Assembly (NCBI GenBank): GCA_963705525.1
Contig: CAVPJW010000006.1
Coordinates: 504,771-568,770 of the forward strand
Reading direction: 5' to 3'
Origin: CAVPJW01 sp963705525
GTDB taxonomy: Bacteria > Acidobacteriota > Vicinamibacteria > Vicinamibacterales > CAVPJW01
Length of the DNA: 64,000 bases
Part shown: positions 18,009 through 27,356 of the stretch, in pieces
Position numbering within the stretch: position 1 is the stretch's first letter
Layout: each line of letters begins with the position of its first letter
Program-made: the position numbers and the translations under genes
Notes under the pieces: generated by a model
The model's input: the letters and a program-made list of their open reading frames with translations, nothing else
Databases searched by the model: none
What the model was told of the DNA's origin: nothing

Positions 18009-18583
18009 TGAGCCGCGACGCCAGATCACCGGTCCGGATACTGCAGTCGGCCGAGGGATTCTCGTTGATCGAGGTCATGGTTGCGACCCTGATACTCGCC
18101 GTTGGCGTTCTCTCGCTCGTCGGTGTGACAGCATTCGGAGTCCAGAGCATCGCGGGGTCGTCCGCCCAGCTGATTGCACGGGAAAAGGCCCGCGAGGCGG
18201 TCGAGAGCGTGCACAGCGCGCGTGATACGGGCGAGCTTTCATGGAGCCACGTGCGTAACGTGGCCGACGGTGGGGACTTCCTGAATGGCATGCAGGACGT
18301 TCGGGTACCCGGCCCCGACGGTCTTGTGAACACGGCGGATGACGGAGCTATCGAAGTTCTACGGGAGCCCGGCCCCGACGGCCTTCTGAACACGACCGAT
18401 GACCGGCTGACGTCATTAGCACCGGACCGGTTTCAGCGCGAGATCACGATTACGGCACTCAACTACGACGGCACGACGACCGTCAACCCCAGCCTCCGAC
18501 GAATCTTAGTGACGGTCAGATACAAAGTCCTTGGTGCATGGCGTACCTACACGCTGACGACCTTCGTGTCCTCATACTCATGA
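17999..18583 (+). CDS. PilV-like minor pilin with a tandem PGPDGLxNTxDD repeat
   Basis: 194 aa from ATG 17999, overlapping the previous stop by 10 bases. The prepilin motif AEGFSLIEVMVATLILAVGV gives a typical N-terminal methylation site, as in PilV/GspI. The middle holds two near-identical units, PGPDGLVNTADDG and PGPDGLLNTTDDR, encoded by a direct DNA repeat near 18308-18410. Such Asp/Asn-rich units resemble calcium-loop repeats and may stiffen or bind metal in the exposed domain. It probably acts with the FimT-, PilW- and PilX-like products in the minor pilin complex that primes type IV pilus assembly. Confidence 0.88.
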   Translation: MELVSRDARSPVRILQSAEGFSLIEVMVATLILAVGVLSLVGVTAFGVQSIAGSSAQLIAREKAREAVESVHSARDTGELSWSHVRNVADGGDFLNGMQDVRVPGPDGLVNTADDGAIEVLREPGPDGLLNTTDDRLTSLAPDRFQREITITALNYDGTTTVNPSLRRILVTVRYKVLGAWRTYTLTTFVSSYS

Positions 18584-19695
18584 TCAGGGACATCCCTCGT
18601 TCAATTCGTGACGAGGCCTCGGCCGAGGGTGGCTACTCGTTGGCCGAGTTGCTCGTCGCCATGGGAATCACCACCGTGATCATGGGCGCGACACTGGCGG
18701 GGTTGAGCGACGCGATCCGGGCCAACGACGCGGTGGTGCAAATCACCTCGCTGAACGATGGCCTCCGGGCGGGATTGGACCTGATGGTCCGCGATCTCCT
18801 CCAGGCCGGCGCAGGGCTGCCAAAGGGACACGTCATCCTCACGCCGTCTGGCGGTAGTCTGATCAGGCGTCCGGGCCCACCGGGCACTGCATACACGAAC
18901 GCGGTGGGCGATCTCAACATTCCAGCCGTCATCCCGGGAGCCGGGCTTGGTCCGACCATCAACGGCACGGCCACCGACGTGATCACGATTCTGACGGCCG
19001 ACAACAACTTCACCGATGTCGGTCTGACGGCGGTGACGTCGACCTCCGTGACTGTCGACCCAGCGGTCAATATCGGATCGGGCGTCGATCGAGTGATTCC
19101 TGCGCAACTGATGATGATCTACAAGGGATCGACGACGACACTCGTTCAAGTGACCGCGGTAAACGCCGGCGCTCGTCTGATCACCTTCAATACGGGAGAT
19201 TCACTGAACCTGAACCAAACCGCCAGTGGCGTCGTGGGGAACCTCAAGTCGCTGAATGCGCAGGCCCCGACCGGCGCGGCAGCCCCGGCGGCGACCAGGA
19301 TCACGCGGATCCGAATGATCTCCTATTACCTGGACAACACCACCAGTCCTGGGCATCCGCGCCTCGTTCGGCGCATCAACAATGGGCACGAGACGAACTT
19401 CGACAACACGCTCGGGACGGCCGTTGCGCTCGACGTCGAAAACCTGCGGTTTACCTACGACCTGACCAATGGTGGCACCAACCCCGGCGGCGTCCAATTC
19501 GTGGCAGCCGACCTGACGACCGGCGGCGCGTGTTCACCGGAGCAGTGCTTCACCACCCAAATCCGCAAGGTCAACGTGACACTGACCGCACGGTCGCAAA
19601 ACGTGAAGATCCCGCAGGCACGGGTCTATCGAAACACGCTGTCCTCGCAGGTGGCGCTGCGAGGCATGGCCCTGGTCAACGATTACCAAGACTAA
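18580..19695 (+). CDS. PilW-like minor pilin
   Basis: 371 aa from the ATG at 18580, which overlaps the PilV stop as ATGA. The type III signal and transmembrane helix read EGGYSLAELLVAMGITTVIM (about residues 16-35). PilW family members have this motif followed by a large beta-rich domain, as seen here up to residue about 371. Two cysteines (GGACSPEQCF) could form a disulfide outside the membrane. The downstream partner starts inside this stop (TAATG), so PilW- and PilX-like products should be made in fixed ratio. Role: minor pilin of a type IV pilus or related secretion pseudopilus. Confidence 0.86.
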   Translation: MIRDIPRSIRDEASAEGGYSLAELLVAMGITTVIMGATLAGLSDAIRANDAVVQITSLNDGLRAGLDLMVRDLLQAGAGLPKGHVILTPSGGSLIRRPGPPGTAYTNAVGDLNIPAVIPGAGLGPTINGTATDVITILTADNNFTDVGLTAVTSTSVTVDPAVNIGSGVDRVIPAQLMMIYKGSTTTLVQVTAVNAGARLITFNTGDSLNLNQTASGVVGNLKSLNAQAPTGAAAPAATRITRIRMISYYLDNTTSPGHPRLVRRINNGHETNFDNTLGTAVALDVENLRFTYDLTNGGTNPGGVQFVAADLTTGGACSPEQCFTTQIRKVNVTLTARSQNVKIPQARVYRNTLSSQVALRGMALVNDYQD

Positions 19696-22600
19696 TGGGT
19701 GAGCATGCGGAAGGCGATATGAGAGACTTTTCGGACCGAGCGGATGAAGCGGGTGTGGCACTGATCACCGCCCTCCTGGTGTTGATGCTCATCGCCGGCC
19801 TGACGGCCGGCATGTTCGCGGCCGTCAACCTCGATCAGAAGTCGCACGCCGTCGACCGGGATCAGACGCAGGTGTACGCCGCCGCGCACGCGGGGCTCGA
19901 AAAACTCACCGCGGATCTCGCGGCACTCTTCGTGACGGATTTCAGTCCCAGCGCGACGCAGCTCAATGCCCTCACCGCGTCGGGTCGATTGCCAAGCATC
20001 CCCGGTTTCGAATACACGGCGCCCGGAGGCACCGCAGGTTCCGGCTACAGCGTGTCATGGACGCCCGATGTCAACGGCAATCCGGTGTCGCTGCCGAATA
20101 CCACCATCACGTCGGGGCCCTACGTGGGGTTCCAGGGACTCCTCACGAGGTACGACATCACGGTGACAGCCCGTTCGTCGAAGGGCTCTGAAGTGCGGCT
20201 GCGCCGCGGGCTGCAGACGGTCGCGGTGCCGGTCTTTCAGTTCGGCATATTCTCGGAACCGGATCTGACTTTCTATGGTGGTGACGACTTCGACTTCGGC
20301 GGACGGGTCCACACCAATGGCAACCTCTGGCTCTCGGAAGCCTCGAGCTCGACGCTGCTCTTCACAGACCGCGTCTCGGCCTACGGAGACGTCAACCGCA
20401 AATACCTGTCCAACGGTCTTGATGCCGCCGGCAACGGAATGAGCGGGAACGTCAGGATTCTGACCGCGATCGGCAACCTTGCCTCAGCCCGGACCCTGCG
20501 ATACAGCCCGAACGAGAGCAGCGTGACGAACAGCGCCGGCGGTTTCTGGACGACGGCTGACCCACCGGTATGGAACACGAACGGTGCATTGACGAACAAC
20601 GGCTCGCCCTCGTGGACGACCGTCTCGCAGTCCTACTATGCGGGCAACCTTCTCAACAGGCATACCGGTGCAAAGGTGCTTCGCCTGCCACTCGTTTCCT
20701 TCGGAGCGCAGCCTATCGACTTGATTCGGCGGCCTGTGGTGAACTCGCTGGAGAACTCGTCCAACGCGCCGGTCTTCGGTCAGCGGTACTTCGGCCCCTT
20801 GGCAAGCCTCCGCATTTTGCTCTCCGACAGACCCGAAGACATCACGAACCTGCCGACCGTGACCACGACCGCACCGATCTTGCTCACCGGGGACTGGCTG
20901 GCCGCGCCCCCGACCGGGTACGGTCCGGTGGATGCGACCCATCCGCCGATCGCGCGCTCGATAGGCCCTGTCAGCAACACCACGACGACGGGAAGCACGT
21001 ATTCCAGCCCGTACACGCAGATTCGCGTGAGCGGCAACATCGACGCGAAATTCAAGGCACCGGCGACGATGACGGTCACGTCGGCTCTGGGGACGGCAAC
21101 CGTCACGAATTGCACGGCTCGGACGATTACAACGTTCACAGGATGCACATTGAGTGCGCCGGGCCTGGCTGTTGCCGGCACGCTGACGGCGACGCTCCCT
21201 TCAGGACTCGTCGTGACGGCGGCAACGACCCTGGCCGCTGGAGCGGGATCGAGTGCCACGATCACCCTGTCCACGACCGGGAATCCTCAACCGACGGCGC
21301 GGTTTGCTCCAGGACTCATCTGGGTCAATGGCACTCCGGTGACGTGCGAAGGGTATAGTTCGGCGCTGAGCCCCCAGCGCTTTACGAACTGCCGAGGGCT
21401 GACTGCCGCGCCCGGTAGTGGACTTGCGGTTTCAACCCATGCGGTTTCCAACGAGAACAAAGATCTGATCGGCGGTTACATCAAGATCGAGAAACAGAGC
21501 GGCGCCGGCGCCTGGAGCGACGTCACGCTGGAGATCCTCAACCTGGGGATTGGCGCTCCCAATCAGGAGGGAGTCCTCTGCGCAGACCCGACGGCTGACG
21601 CCGTGATTCGAATTCAGCGGCTGCGGGACAATGGCAATACCGGCGGCATTTGCACGTACACCGCCAGCCAGAATCCCCACGACTGGTGGCCGAACGCCCT
21701 CTACGACACGCGTGAAGGCAACTACCGTCCTGGAATCGCCACCACGAGTCCGATGACGCTCGGCGGGATCATCAACTATATCTCTCTGGACGTAAACAAT
21801 CTGCGGCGATGGTTTGCCGGCCAGATCGGGACAACCGGTGCCGACGCACTCCAGAACAACGGATACATCGTGTACTTCTCGGACCGACGAGGCGATCACA
21901 ACGAGAACGTCACCGGTGATCCTGAAACGGGCGAGTACGGTTTCGAAGATTTCGTCAATCCCGGATCAGCGACAGGCGCCCAGAATACCGGCCTGGATGT
22001 CGGTGAGGACGTCAACCAGAACGGCACGCTCGACCGTTACGGAGAGACGCCGCATATCCTGGGCGTCGGAGGGGATTGGACCGGCTTTAATGCACCTTTT
22101 GACGCCAGCGCACATCCGTGGACCACAATCACCACCGCGAACGCCCCGCAAGCCCGCGTCAACCGCCAGGTGCTGTTTCGCCGCGGGCTCAAGCTGGTCA
22201 ATGCCGGTGTGGTTGGTGGCGTCAGCCGCCTGCCTGCCAATGGACTGACAGTCGCTTCGGAGAACCCGGTGTACGTGCAAGGCAATTACAACGCGACGAA
22301 CGACCCGGTTGCCAACCCGACGGAGGTCCACGTGCCGGCATCCATCATCGCGGACATGGTGGCCATCCTCTCGAACAATTGGACCGACGCGGCCTCGTTC
22401 CGATCGCCCAACGACGCAACCAATCGTCCAGCGACGACGACAGGGTACCGATTCGCCGTCGTGACCGGCAAGTCGCTTTCATTCCCTTACCCGACTGCAG
22501 GATCGCCACAGTTCCTCTTCGGCACCGACGGCGGCGCCGGCAACTTCCTGCGCTTGATGGACAACTGGAATATCGGTGGCGTCGATCTGAACTACCGGGG

Positions 22601-22805
22601 CGCGATTGCCAGCCTGTTCATCAGCCGCCAAGCCACCGGCACGTTCAAGTATCACGGGAGCAACGCGAATGTGTACGACTATGCGGATCGCAATTTCAGG
22701 TTCGACGACGAGTTCCTCCAGCCAGCGTTGCTGCCGGCGGGCACACCGATGTTCCGCGATGTGAACCTGCTGACGTTCCGGCAGATTCTGAGACCAAACC
22801 AGTAG
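19695..22805 (+). CDS. Very large PilX-like pilus assembly protein
   Basis: 1036 aa from the ATG at 19695 (one-base overlap with the PilW-like stop). The N-terminus matches the PilX_N pattern: a short acidic leader, then AGVALITALLVLMLIAGLTAG as membrane anchor and ATQVYAAAHAGLE-type helix start. PilX is normally about 200 aa; here about 900 extra residues follow, beta-rich with many Thr/Ser/Gly and Asn. One Cys-containing segment (CTARTITTFTGCT) and a stretch GFEDFVNPGSATGAQNT are visible, with a conserved-looking end RFDDEFLQPALLP. It may combine anchoring with an adhesin-like tip function, a job often done by PilY1, which is absent here. Confidence 0.82.
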   Translation: MGEHAEGDMRDFSDRADEAGVALITALLVLMLIAGLTAGMFAAVNLDQKSHAVDRDQTQVYAAAHAGLEKLTADLAALFVTDFSPSATQLNALTASGRLPSIPGFEYTAPGGTAGSGYSVSWTPDVNGNPVSLPNTTITSGPYVGFQGLLTRYDITVTARSSKGSEVRLRRGLQTVAVPVFQFGIFSEPDLTFYGGDDFDFGGRVHTNGNLWLSEASSSTLLFTDRVSAYGDVNRKYLSNGLDAAGNGMSGNVRILTAIGNLASARTLRYSPNESSVTNSAGGFWTTADPPVWNTNGALTNNGSPSWTTVSQSYYAGNLLNRHTGAKVLRLPLVSFGAQPIDLIRRPVVNSLENSSNAPVFGQRYFGPLASLRILLSDRPEDITNLPTVTTTAPILLTGDWLAAPPTGYGPVDATHPPIARSIGPVSNTTTTGSTYSSPYTQIRVSGNIDAKFKAPATMTVTSALGTATVTNCTARTITTFTGCTLSAPGLAVAGTLTATLPSGLVVTAATTLAAGAGSSATITLSTTGNPQPTARFAPGLIWVNGTPVTCEGYSSALSPQRFTNCRGLTAAPGSGLAVSTHAVSNENKDLIGGYIKIEKQSGAGAWSDVTLEILNLGIGAPNQEGVLCADPTADAVIRIQRLRDNGNTGGICTYTASQNPHDWWPNALYDTREGNYRPGIATTSPMTLGGIINYISLDVNNLRRWFAGQIGTTGADALQNNGYIVYFSDRRGDHNENVTGDPETGEYGFEDFVNPGSATGAQNTGLDVGEDVNQNGTLDRYGETPHILGVGGDWTGFNAPFDASAHPWTTITTANAPQARVNRQVLFRRGLKLVNAGVVGGVSRLPANGLTVASENPVYVQGNYNATNDPVANPTEVHVPASIIADMVAILSNNWTDAASFRSPNDATNRPATTTGYRFAVVTGKSLSFPYPTAGSPQFLFGTDGGAGNFLRLMDNWNIGGVDLNYRGAIASLFISRQATGTFKYHGSNANVYDYADRNFRFDDEFLQPALLPAGTPMFRDVNLLTFRQILRPNQ

Positions 22806-22867
22806 CCTACGCGGATCAACCAACCGGGAATCAGGATCGCCCATTCCGAGCGCGCTGACGCGGCTGA

Positions 22868-23671
22868 ATGGGCAGGCAGGCGCTCCGCGCGATCTCTGGT
22901 GCCGATGTGCCATTGATTCCTCTCTGTCGTTCCGTCATCCTGAGAGCCGTGCCCTCCCCCGTGCTCCTCGCTTGCCTTCTCGGCATCGCCGCCGCTGATT
23001 CTTCGGAGATCAGGACGCTGGCGCCCGATCGAATCACGATCGCCGTCACCACGGAGAATCCGACGAGCCCATACGATCCGCAGCTGTGGATCAGACGATA
23101 CCTGGAACGGTTTGCTGAAGAACACCACTTCACCGTCGACTGGGTCGTCGTCCCTTTTGACGGCTCGTGGCTCCGGGCGGGCCGTAATGAAGTGGATCTC
23201 GTCGCGACCAACGTGGCGAGCTTTCCCGAACGGATCAGTCCTGGGGCCACGTTTTCCTCGCCCTTCCTCTTCGAGCGGCGCGCTCTGCGCATCCGCGCGG
23301 CTGATGCGCGTCGCTTCGCCCGCATGGGCGATTTCGTCGGCCATTCGCTTGGCGTCGTGCGGGGGACTGCGGCCGAGCGCGACGTCGGTCGTCGTGCGCC
23401 GAGCGGCGCGACGATTGTCGCCACGCAGTCGTTCGCCGAGCTCTACTCGCAGTTCGATGCCGGGAGGGTCGATGCGATCGCCGAAGCCGAGTACTATGCC
23501 CTCAACGGACAGGTCATTCCGTCACACGGCGCCGACGTATCGCTGATCGATCTCCACGATCTCGTGCCGGGCCAGCGCGAAGAGTCTGTTTTCGTGGTGC
23601 GCGACAAGAGCACGAACCTGCTCGAGGCGTTGAACCAGTTCATCGCGCGCACGCCGTTTCCGACGAAGTGA
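22868..23671 (+). CDS. Periplasmic solute-binding protein (family 3-like)
   Basis: 267 aa. The signal region is CRSVILRAVPSPVLLACLLGIAA (about residues 20-42), followed by ITIAVTTENPTSPYDPQLW and the two-lobe fold of SBP_bac_3 proteins: RRYLERFAEEHHFTVDWVVV, RNEVDLVATNV, FERRALRI, GVVRGTAAE and LYSQFDAGRVDAIAEA. No permease or ATPase sits beside it, so it may work with a distant transporter or as a sensor. The start is uncertain because the n-region is long. The 5' end is repeated in decayed form at 16905-17040, on the other side of the pilin operon. Confidence 0.8.
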   Translation: MGRQALRAISGADVPLIPLCRSVILRAVPSPVLLACLLGIAAADSSEIRTLAPDRITIAVTTENPTSPYDPQLWIRRYLERFAEEHHFTVDWVVVPFDGSWLRAGRNEVDLVATNVASFPERISPGATFSSPFLFERRALRIRAADARRFARMGDFVGHSLGVVRGTAAERDVGRRAPSGATIVATQSFAELYSQFDAGRVDAIAEAEYYALNGQVIPSHGADVSLIDLHDLVPGQREESVFVVRDKSTNLLEALNQFIARTPFPTK

Positions 23672-23673
23672 GC

Positions 23674-23726
23674 AGGCCAGCCCAGGCCTGACGCATCCGT
23701 CCGGTCGCAGGCCAGACTTCAGGCCT
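23674..23726. terminator. Twin AGGCC/GGCCT hairpins between convergent genes
   Basis: Two small inverted repeats (AGGCC-6-GGCCT at 23674-23689 and AGGCC-8-GGCCT at 23709-23726) lie between the convergent solute-binding-protein and membrane-protein genes. They could serve as a bidirectional terminator; stems are short and there is no T-run. Confidence 0.35.
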
Positions 23727-23762
23727 CGCGCGCAACGTGAGTCAGTCTGTTGATCGAACCGT

Positions 23763-25481
23763 TTAGGGTGCAGCGCTGTGCCGGACATTGATGCCAGAGT
23801 CGGGAAGCAATTTGTAAACGCTCAACTGGTCATCGCTGAAGAAGAGCGACAGGTCGGAACGAAGACCAATGGCTTGAAGCACGAATTGCCGGTAGAGCGG
23901 GTGCATGTCGGTGACGTGCAGGACGACATACCGGACCTGACGGGCTCGGAGAGCCGCGATCGAGTCGTCTGAAGGAAACAAGCGCATGACCGGGACGAGG
24001 CGCCCGTATGACTCCGGTCTGTATCCGCTGTGCCCATTGAGGAGCGGTCGCCAATGTTCCGTCGACGCGAGCACGTAGGCCGAGTTCTTGAAGATCTCGT
24101 GATAGGGATAGAACGGGAGCTCGACCACGGTCCCTGGCTCGGGGTCTTTCCCAATCACGCGGTAGATCTTCGGAATACCTTCAAATTTGTCGTATGAAAC
24201 TGGTGCGTGCAGTGCTTCGAGGTTGACGAGCACAAGGCAGACCGCGGACACGGCGAACCGCCACCGGCGCTGACCAGGCAGTCTGGCGCGAGCCTCCGCG
24301 AGGCCGAAGCCCGCCAGCAGGCCCGCCGACAACAGGACAATGTTGCCAAATCGCCCGACGGCGCGAATGCCCTCGAGCGGAGGCAGAAGGTCATAGAGCC
24401 ACCTGTACACCGGAGTATTCGTACCCAGCGACAAGAGGAAGGCGACGCCAGCCACTCCGACCAGCATCCATACCCGTCGACCAGTCAGGGAATCGCGATA
24501 GAGCCCCAGCACGGCGATCGCAAGGAATGCCACCGTTGCACCCGGAAAGAGGGCGGAGTGGCCGCGTCCGTGCCAATTACGGAAATTGTGGCTCCACGTG
24601 TCGTAGTGGACGATGCTGCCCGACACGAGATAGTTGATGGGCGTTGCGGAGTAGTGTGTGACTTCGGCGAGGGAACGGCGGAGCCCCTGCTCGGCGCGCG
24701 CGAGTCGGTAGGGCCAGAGCACAGGCAGCACGATGAGCAGGCTCACACCGGCTGCGAGCGCGAGCCTCGGGAGGATGGCGTGGGCGCGCGGTCCCCACCA
24801 GTCGCCGACGCGCATCACCGTCGCAGCCGCCAGCATGAACACCGTGAAGATGGCGAGGTAGCCGGACGTCAACGACAGGAGGATGACAAAGAACGACAGC
24901 CACAGGGCGTCTCGTGTGCGCGCCTTGAGAAAGAGCCGATCGAGTGCCCACAGCGCCAGCGGCAACCATCCCCAATGGATCGCCTGCAGGTGCGCCAGCC
25001 GCGTCATGCTCTGCGAATTGAACGCGACCGCTGAGCCGGCCACCAGACCGGCCCAGAGATCGCCGGTCCAGCTCGTGATCACGATTGAGGTCATCACTCC
25101 AGTGAGCATGAGTCCGAGAAGCAGGAGCAGGTTGTACGTCAGCACCGGCGACGCGCCGGCCCAGCGAAGCGGAATAGCCATGGCGCCCTGCGGAATCAGC
25201 GGTTCCGAGAAGGCGAGCGTCCGAGGTTCCGGATAAAAGATGTTCGCGTTGAACAGATGAAATGGATCGCGAGGGAGCGTGTGAGCCACCCAGCACACAA
25301 TCCACTCGTTCAGCCTCGTATCGGCATTGTCATTGCGGGACAGGTGGCTCGGGTCGGTGACAAGCGGCCAGGTGTGGAGGACCGTGAGCAGCGTAAAGAC
25401 GATTGCTGCGACCGGGACATGCCGGCGCGGCGTCGGCCGCTCATCCGGCGGGGAGGCAGCGCGGGCGTCAGCGGAAGTCAC
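23763..25481 (-). CDS. GT-C/YfhO-like polytopic membrane protein, copy 2 (intact)
   Basis: 572 aa, GTG start. About 11 membrane helices; the first large extracytoplasmic loop contains HTWPLVTDPSHLSRNDNADTRLNEW and then FYPEPRTLAFSEPLIPQGA. This matches copy 1 at 10444-12164 almost segment for segment over the full length. The C-terminal soluble part (about residues 455-560) has VELPFYPYHEIFKNSAYVLAST and a closing VRYVVLH. The family resembles GT-C and YfhO-like membrane transferases acting on lipid-linked substrates. Both copies are monocistronic minus-strand genes preceded by AT-rich upstream sequence, so they look like a duplication that carried its promoter along. Confidence 0.8.
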   Translation of the reverse strand: MTSADARAASPPDERPTPRRHVPVAAIVFTLLTVLHTWPLVTDPSHLSRNDNADTRLNEWIVCWVAHTLPRDPFHLFNANIFYPEPRTLAFSEPLIPQGAMAIPLRWAGASPVLTYNLLLLLGLMLTGVMTSIVITSWTGDLWAGLVAGSAVAFNSQSMTRLAHLQAIHWGWLPLALWALDRLFLKARTRDALWLSFFVILLSLTSGYLAIFTVFMLAAATVMRVGDWWGPRAHAILPRLALAAGVSLLIVLPVLWPYRLARAEQGLRRSLAEVTHYSATPINYLVSGSIVHYDTWSHNFRNWHGRGHSALFPGATVAFLAIAVLGLYRDSLTGRRVWMLVGVAGVAFLLSLGTNTPVYRWLYDLLPPLEGIRAVGRFGNIVLLSAGLLAGFGLAEARARLPGQRRWRFAVSAVCLVLVNLEALHAPVSYDKFEGIPKIYRVIGKDPEPGTVVELPFYPYHEIFKNSAYVLASTEHWRPLLNGHSGYRPESYGRLVPVMRLFPSDDSIAALRARQVRYVVLHVTDMHPLYRQFVLQAIGLRSDLSLFFSDDQLSVYKLLPDSGINVRHSAAP

Positions 25482-25559
25482 GCGCGAGTCGTCGGTTCAC
25501 TGAGCGAACGTGCCGGGATCTTCATGAACCGCTCAGGCGTGCGTATGCCAACGGATCAT

Positions 25560-25640
25560 CACGTTCGATGCTAACATCAGTTTTTAAGAAAAAAAGATGG
25601 TGATCTCATTTTTAATGAATAATTAATATACAGACCGAAA
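25560..25640 (-). promoter_or_regulatory. AT-rich upstream element of membrane-protein copy 2
   Basis: A run of A/T-rich sequence in an otherwise GC-rich region. Read on the minus strand it contains TTAATTATTCATT, ATCACCATCTTTTTTT and TGATGTTAGCATCG. These resemble in order the sequence before copy 1 (TTAATTA, CTCACCAGTTTTTT, TGGTGCTAGCATTG). It lies in the 252-base divergent gap to the phosphodiesterase gene, so it may serve both directions. Confidence 0.45.
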
Positions 25641-25733
25641 GAATGGGGTAGTGGTCTAATGCCAGCGGTTCAATCAACGCGGCCTCGCTTCCACACCGGC
25701 CGCCAATGTGAGACCTGCTAAACGAGGGCTGCT

Positions 25734-27233
25734 ATGCAAAAGACCGTCCGGCCGCCTGTCCTGACCGTGGTCGCCCTCATCGCGCTCGGCGTCTTGGCGT
25801 GCAGTCGGACCGGACATTCGCCGAAGGTCATCGTCGTCGGCCTGGACGGCCTGACCTGGCGCTTTCTGGATCCGCTCGTGAAAGACCATCAGCTCCCCAA
25901 CATCGAGGGCGTTCTCAAGGGAGCGGCATTCGGGGAAATCGAGACCTTTCGGCCAACCAAGTCCGGGATTCTGTGGACGTCGATCGCCACGGGGAAGACC
26001 ATGGCGAAGCATGGGATTACCGACTGGACCTTTGTGGATCAAAGGGCCCGCGCTGAGATCGAGCGTCTTCGGCTGGTCACCGGCATCGATCGCACAGCCG
26101 CCACAATCTGGGAGATCTTGAGCGCAAAAGGACGTTCGGTGGCGGTCACCAACTGGTGGGTCACCTATCCAGCCAGGCCCGTCAACGGGTTTCTCATTAC
26201 CGATCGATTGAAGGCGATCGCGACCAGGAAATCGGTCCCCGACGACCCGGACGTCGTTTACCCGCCTTCCCTCATTGAGGAACTCAGACCGTTGTTCCTT
26301 CGGCCCGGGGGTGCGGCTCCCACCCTCGGGAAGTACGCCTTTCCTACCTACACGCCAACCGCCCTTGCGGAGCTGTTTGACACCAGTAGGGCGAGCAAGG
26401 TGCTCTGGGGAGCGCTGGCATCGTATGTCGGCCAGGACCAGATGGTGACGAACTGGGCCCTCCATCTGTTCGACAAGGGCCAGCCCGATTTCTTCGGCGT
26501 CGTCGTAAGAATCACCGACGTCTTTGCCCACTTCGGCTGGCGCTTCGCCGACCGGGCAACGCTTGAGAGGATCGTCCCGCAAATTCGAATCGAAAGCCTG
26601 TTGAGCGAAGACCCGACTGTTCGAGACAAGGCGCAGAGCCTGATTGGGGAACTGGATCCGGCCGTCGCAAGGGCCATGCTGCCCTCGTATAAGTTCGCCG
26701 ATGACTTCGTCGGCGCGATCGTGTCGAGGATGGATGCGGACTCGATCCTCATGATCGTGTCCGATCATGGCTTCAACTGGATCGGAGGTGGATATGACCA
26801 CAACACCAGGAGCGCCTATCCGAAGATCTCGCCACCGGGAGTCATCGTCCTGAAGGGCAAGGGCATTCGTCCTGGTCGGATCGAGGGCGCAAAGGTGTTC
26901 GACGTCACTCCGACGATCCTCTACGCGATGGGAGAACCCACTGGCCGGGACATGGATGGACGGGCTCTCAAGGACGCGTTCCTGGGTTCCGGCACGCGGG
27001 AGGAGCGGTTCGTCCAGAGCTACGGGACCGGTGCGCCGCAGGGGAGGGAGGTATCCACTTCGCGGGAGGCGGAAAAGGACATGCTCAACGACCTCAAGAC
27101 GCTTGGTTACATCGGCGGCGAACCTGGGGGTGACGAGACCAAGGACGGGTCGAACACCGATGCGGCGACCTCGGATCGAGCGGGCAACAAATCAGATCGG
27201 CGCCGTCCTGGCAAATCCAGGCCGAAACACTGA
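25734..27233 (+). CDS. AlkP-superfamily phosphodiesterase/phosphatase lipoprotein
   Basis: 499 aa. The signal ends in a lipobox, LGVLAC, so the protein should be lipid-anchored. The core is the type I phosphodiesterase/nucleotide-pyrophosphatase fold: VIVVGLDGLTWRFLDPL (metal Asp), ETFRPTKSGILWTSI with a Thr nucleophile in PTKS, RITDVFAHFGWR (Asp/His) and IVSDHGF (Asp, His). A late His in YDHNTRS may complete the two-metal site. The C-terminal 40 residues are charged and low-complexity. Likely reaction: hydrolysis of a phosphodiester or phosphomonoester outside the cell; the substrate is unknown. It stands alone on the plus strand, divergent from membrane-protein copy 2. Confidence 0.85.
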   Translation: MQKTVRPPVLTVVALIALGVLACSRTGHSPKVIVVGLDGLTWRFLDPLVKDHQLPNIEGVLKGAAFGEIETFRPTKSGILWTSIATGKTMAKHGITDWTFVDQRARAEIERLRLVTGIDRTAATIWEILSAKGRSVAVTNWWVTYPARPVNGFLITDRLKAIATRKSVPDDPDVVYPPSLIEELRPLFLRPGGAAPTLGKYAFPTYTPTALAELFDTSRASKVLWGALASYVGQDQMVTNWALHLFDKGQPDFFGVVVRITDVFAHFGWRFADRATLERIVPQIRIESLLSEDPTVRDKAQSLIGELDPAVARAMLPSYKFADDFVGAIVSRMDADSILMIVSDHGFNWIGGGYDHNTRSAYPKISPPGVIVLKGKGIRPGRIEGAKVFDVTPTILYAMGEPTGRDMDGRALKDAFLGSGTREERFVQSYGTGAPQGREVSTSREAEKDMLNDLKTLGYIGGEPGGDETKDGSNTDAATSDRAGNKSDRRRPGKSRPKH

Positions 27234-27356
27234 GAGGTGGCAAGCGCCCTCGCAACTCGCCGCTCTTCAGGCTGGAACTCGGCCGTTTCAATCCGGACAT
27301 CGAGAGGGAAGTGATCGGAACGCGGGGTGTTGATGCTGCCAAGCGCCAGCACGGCC

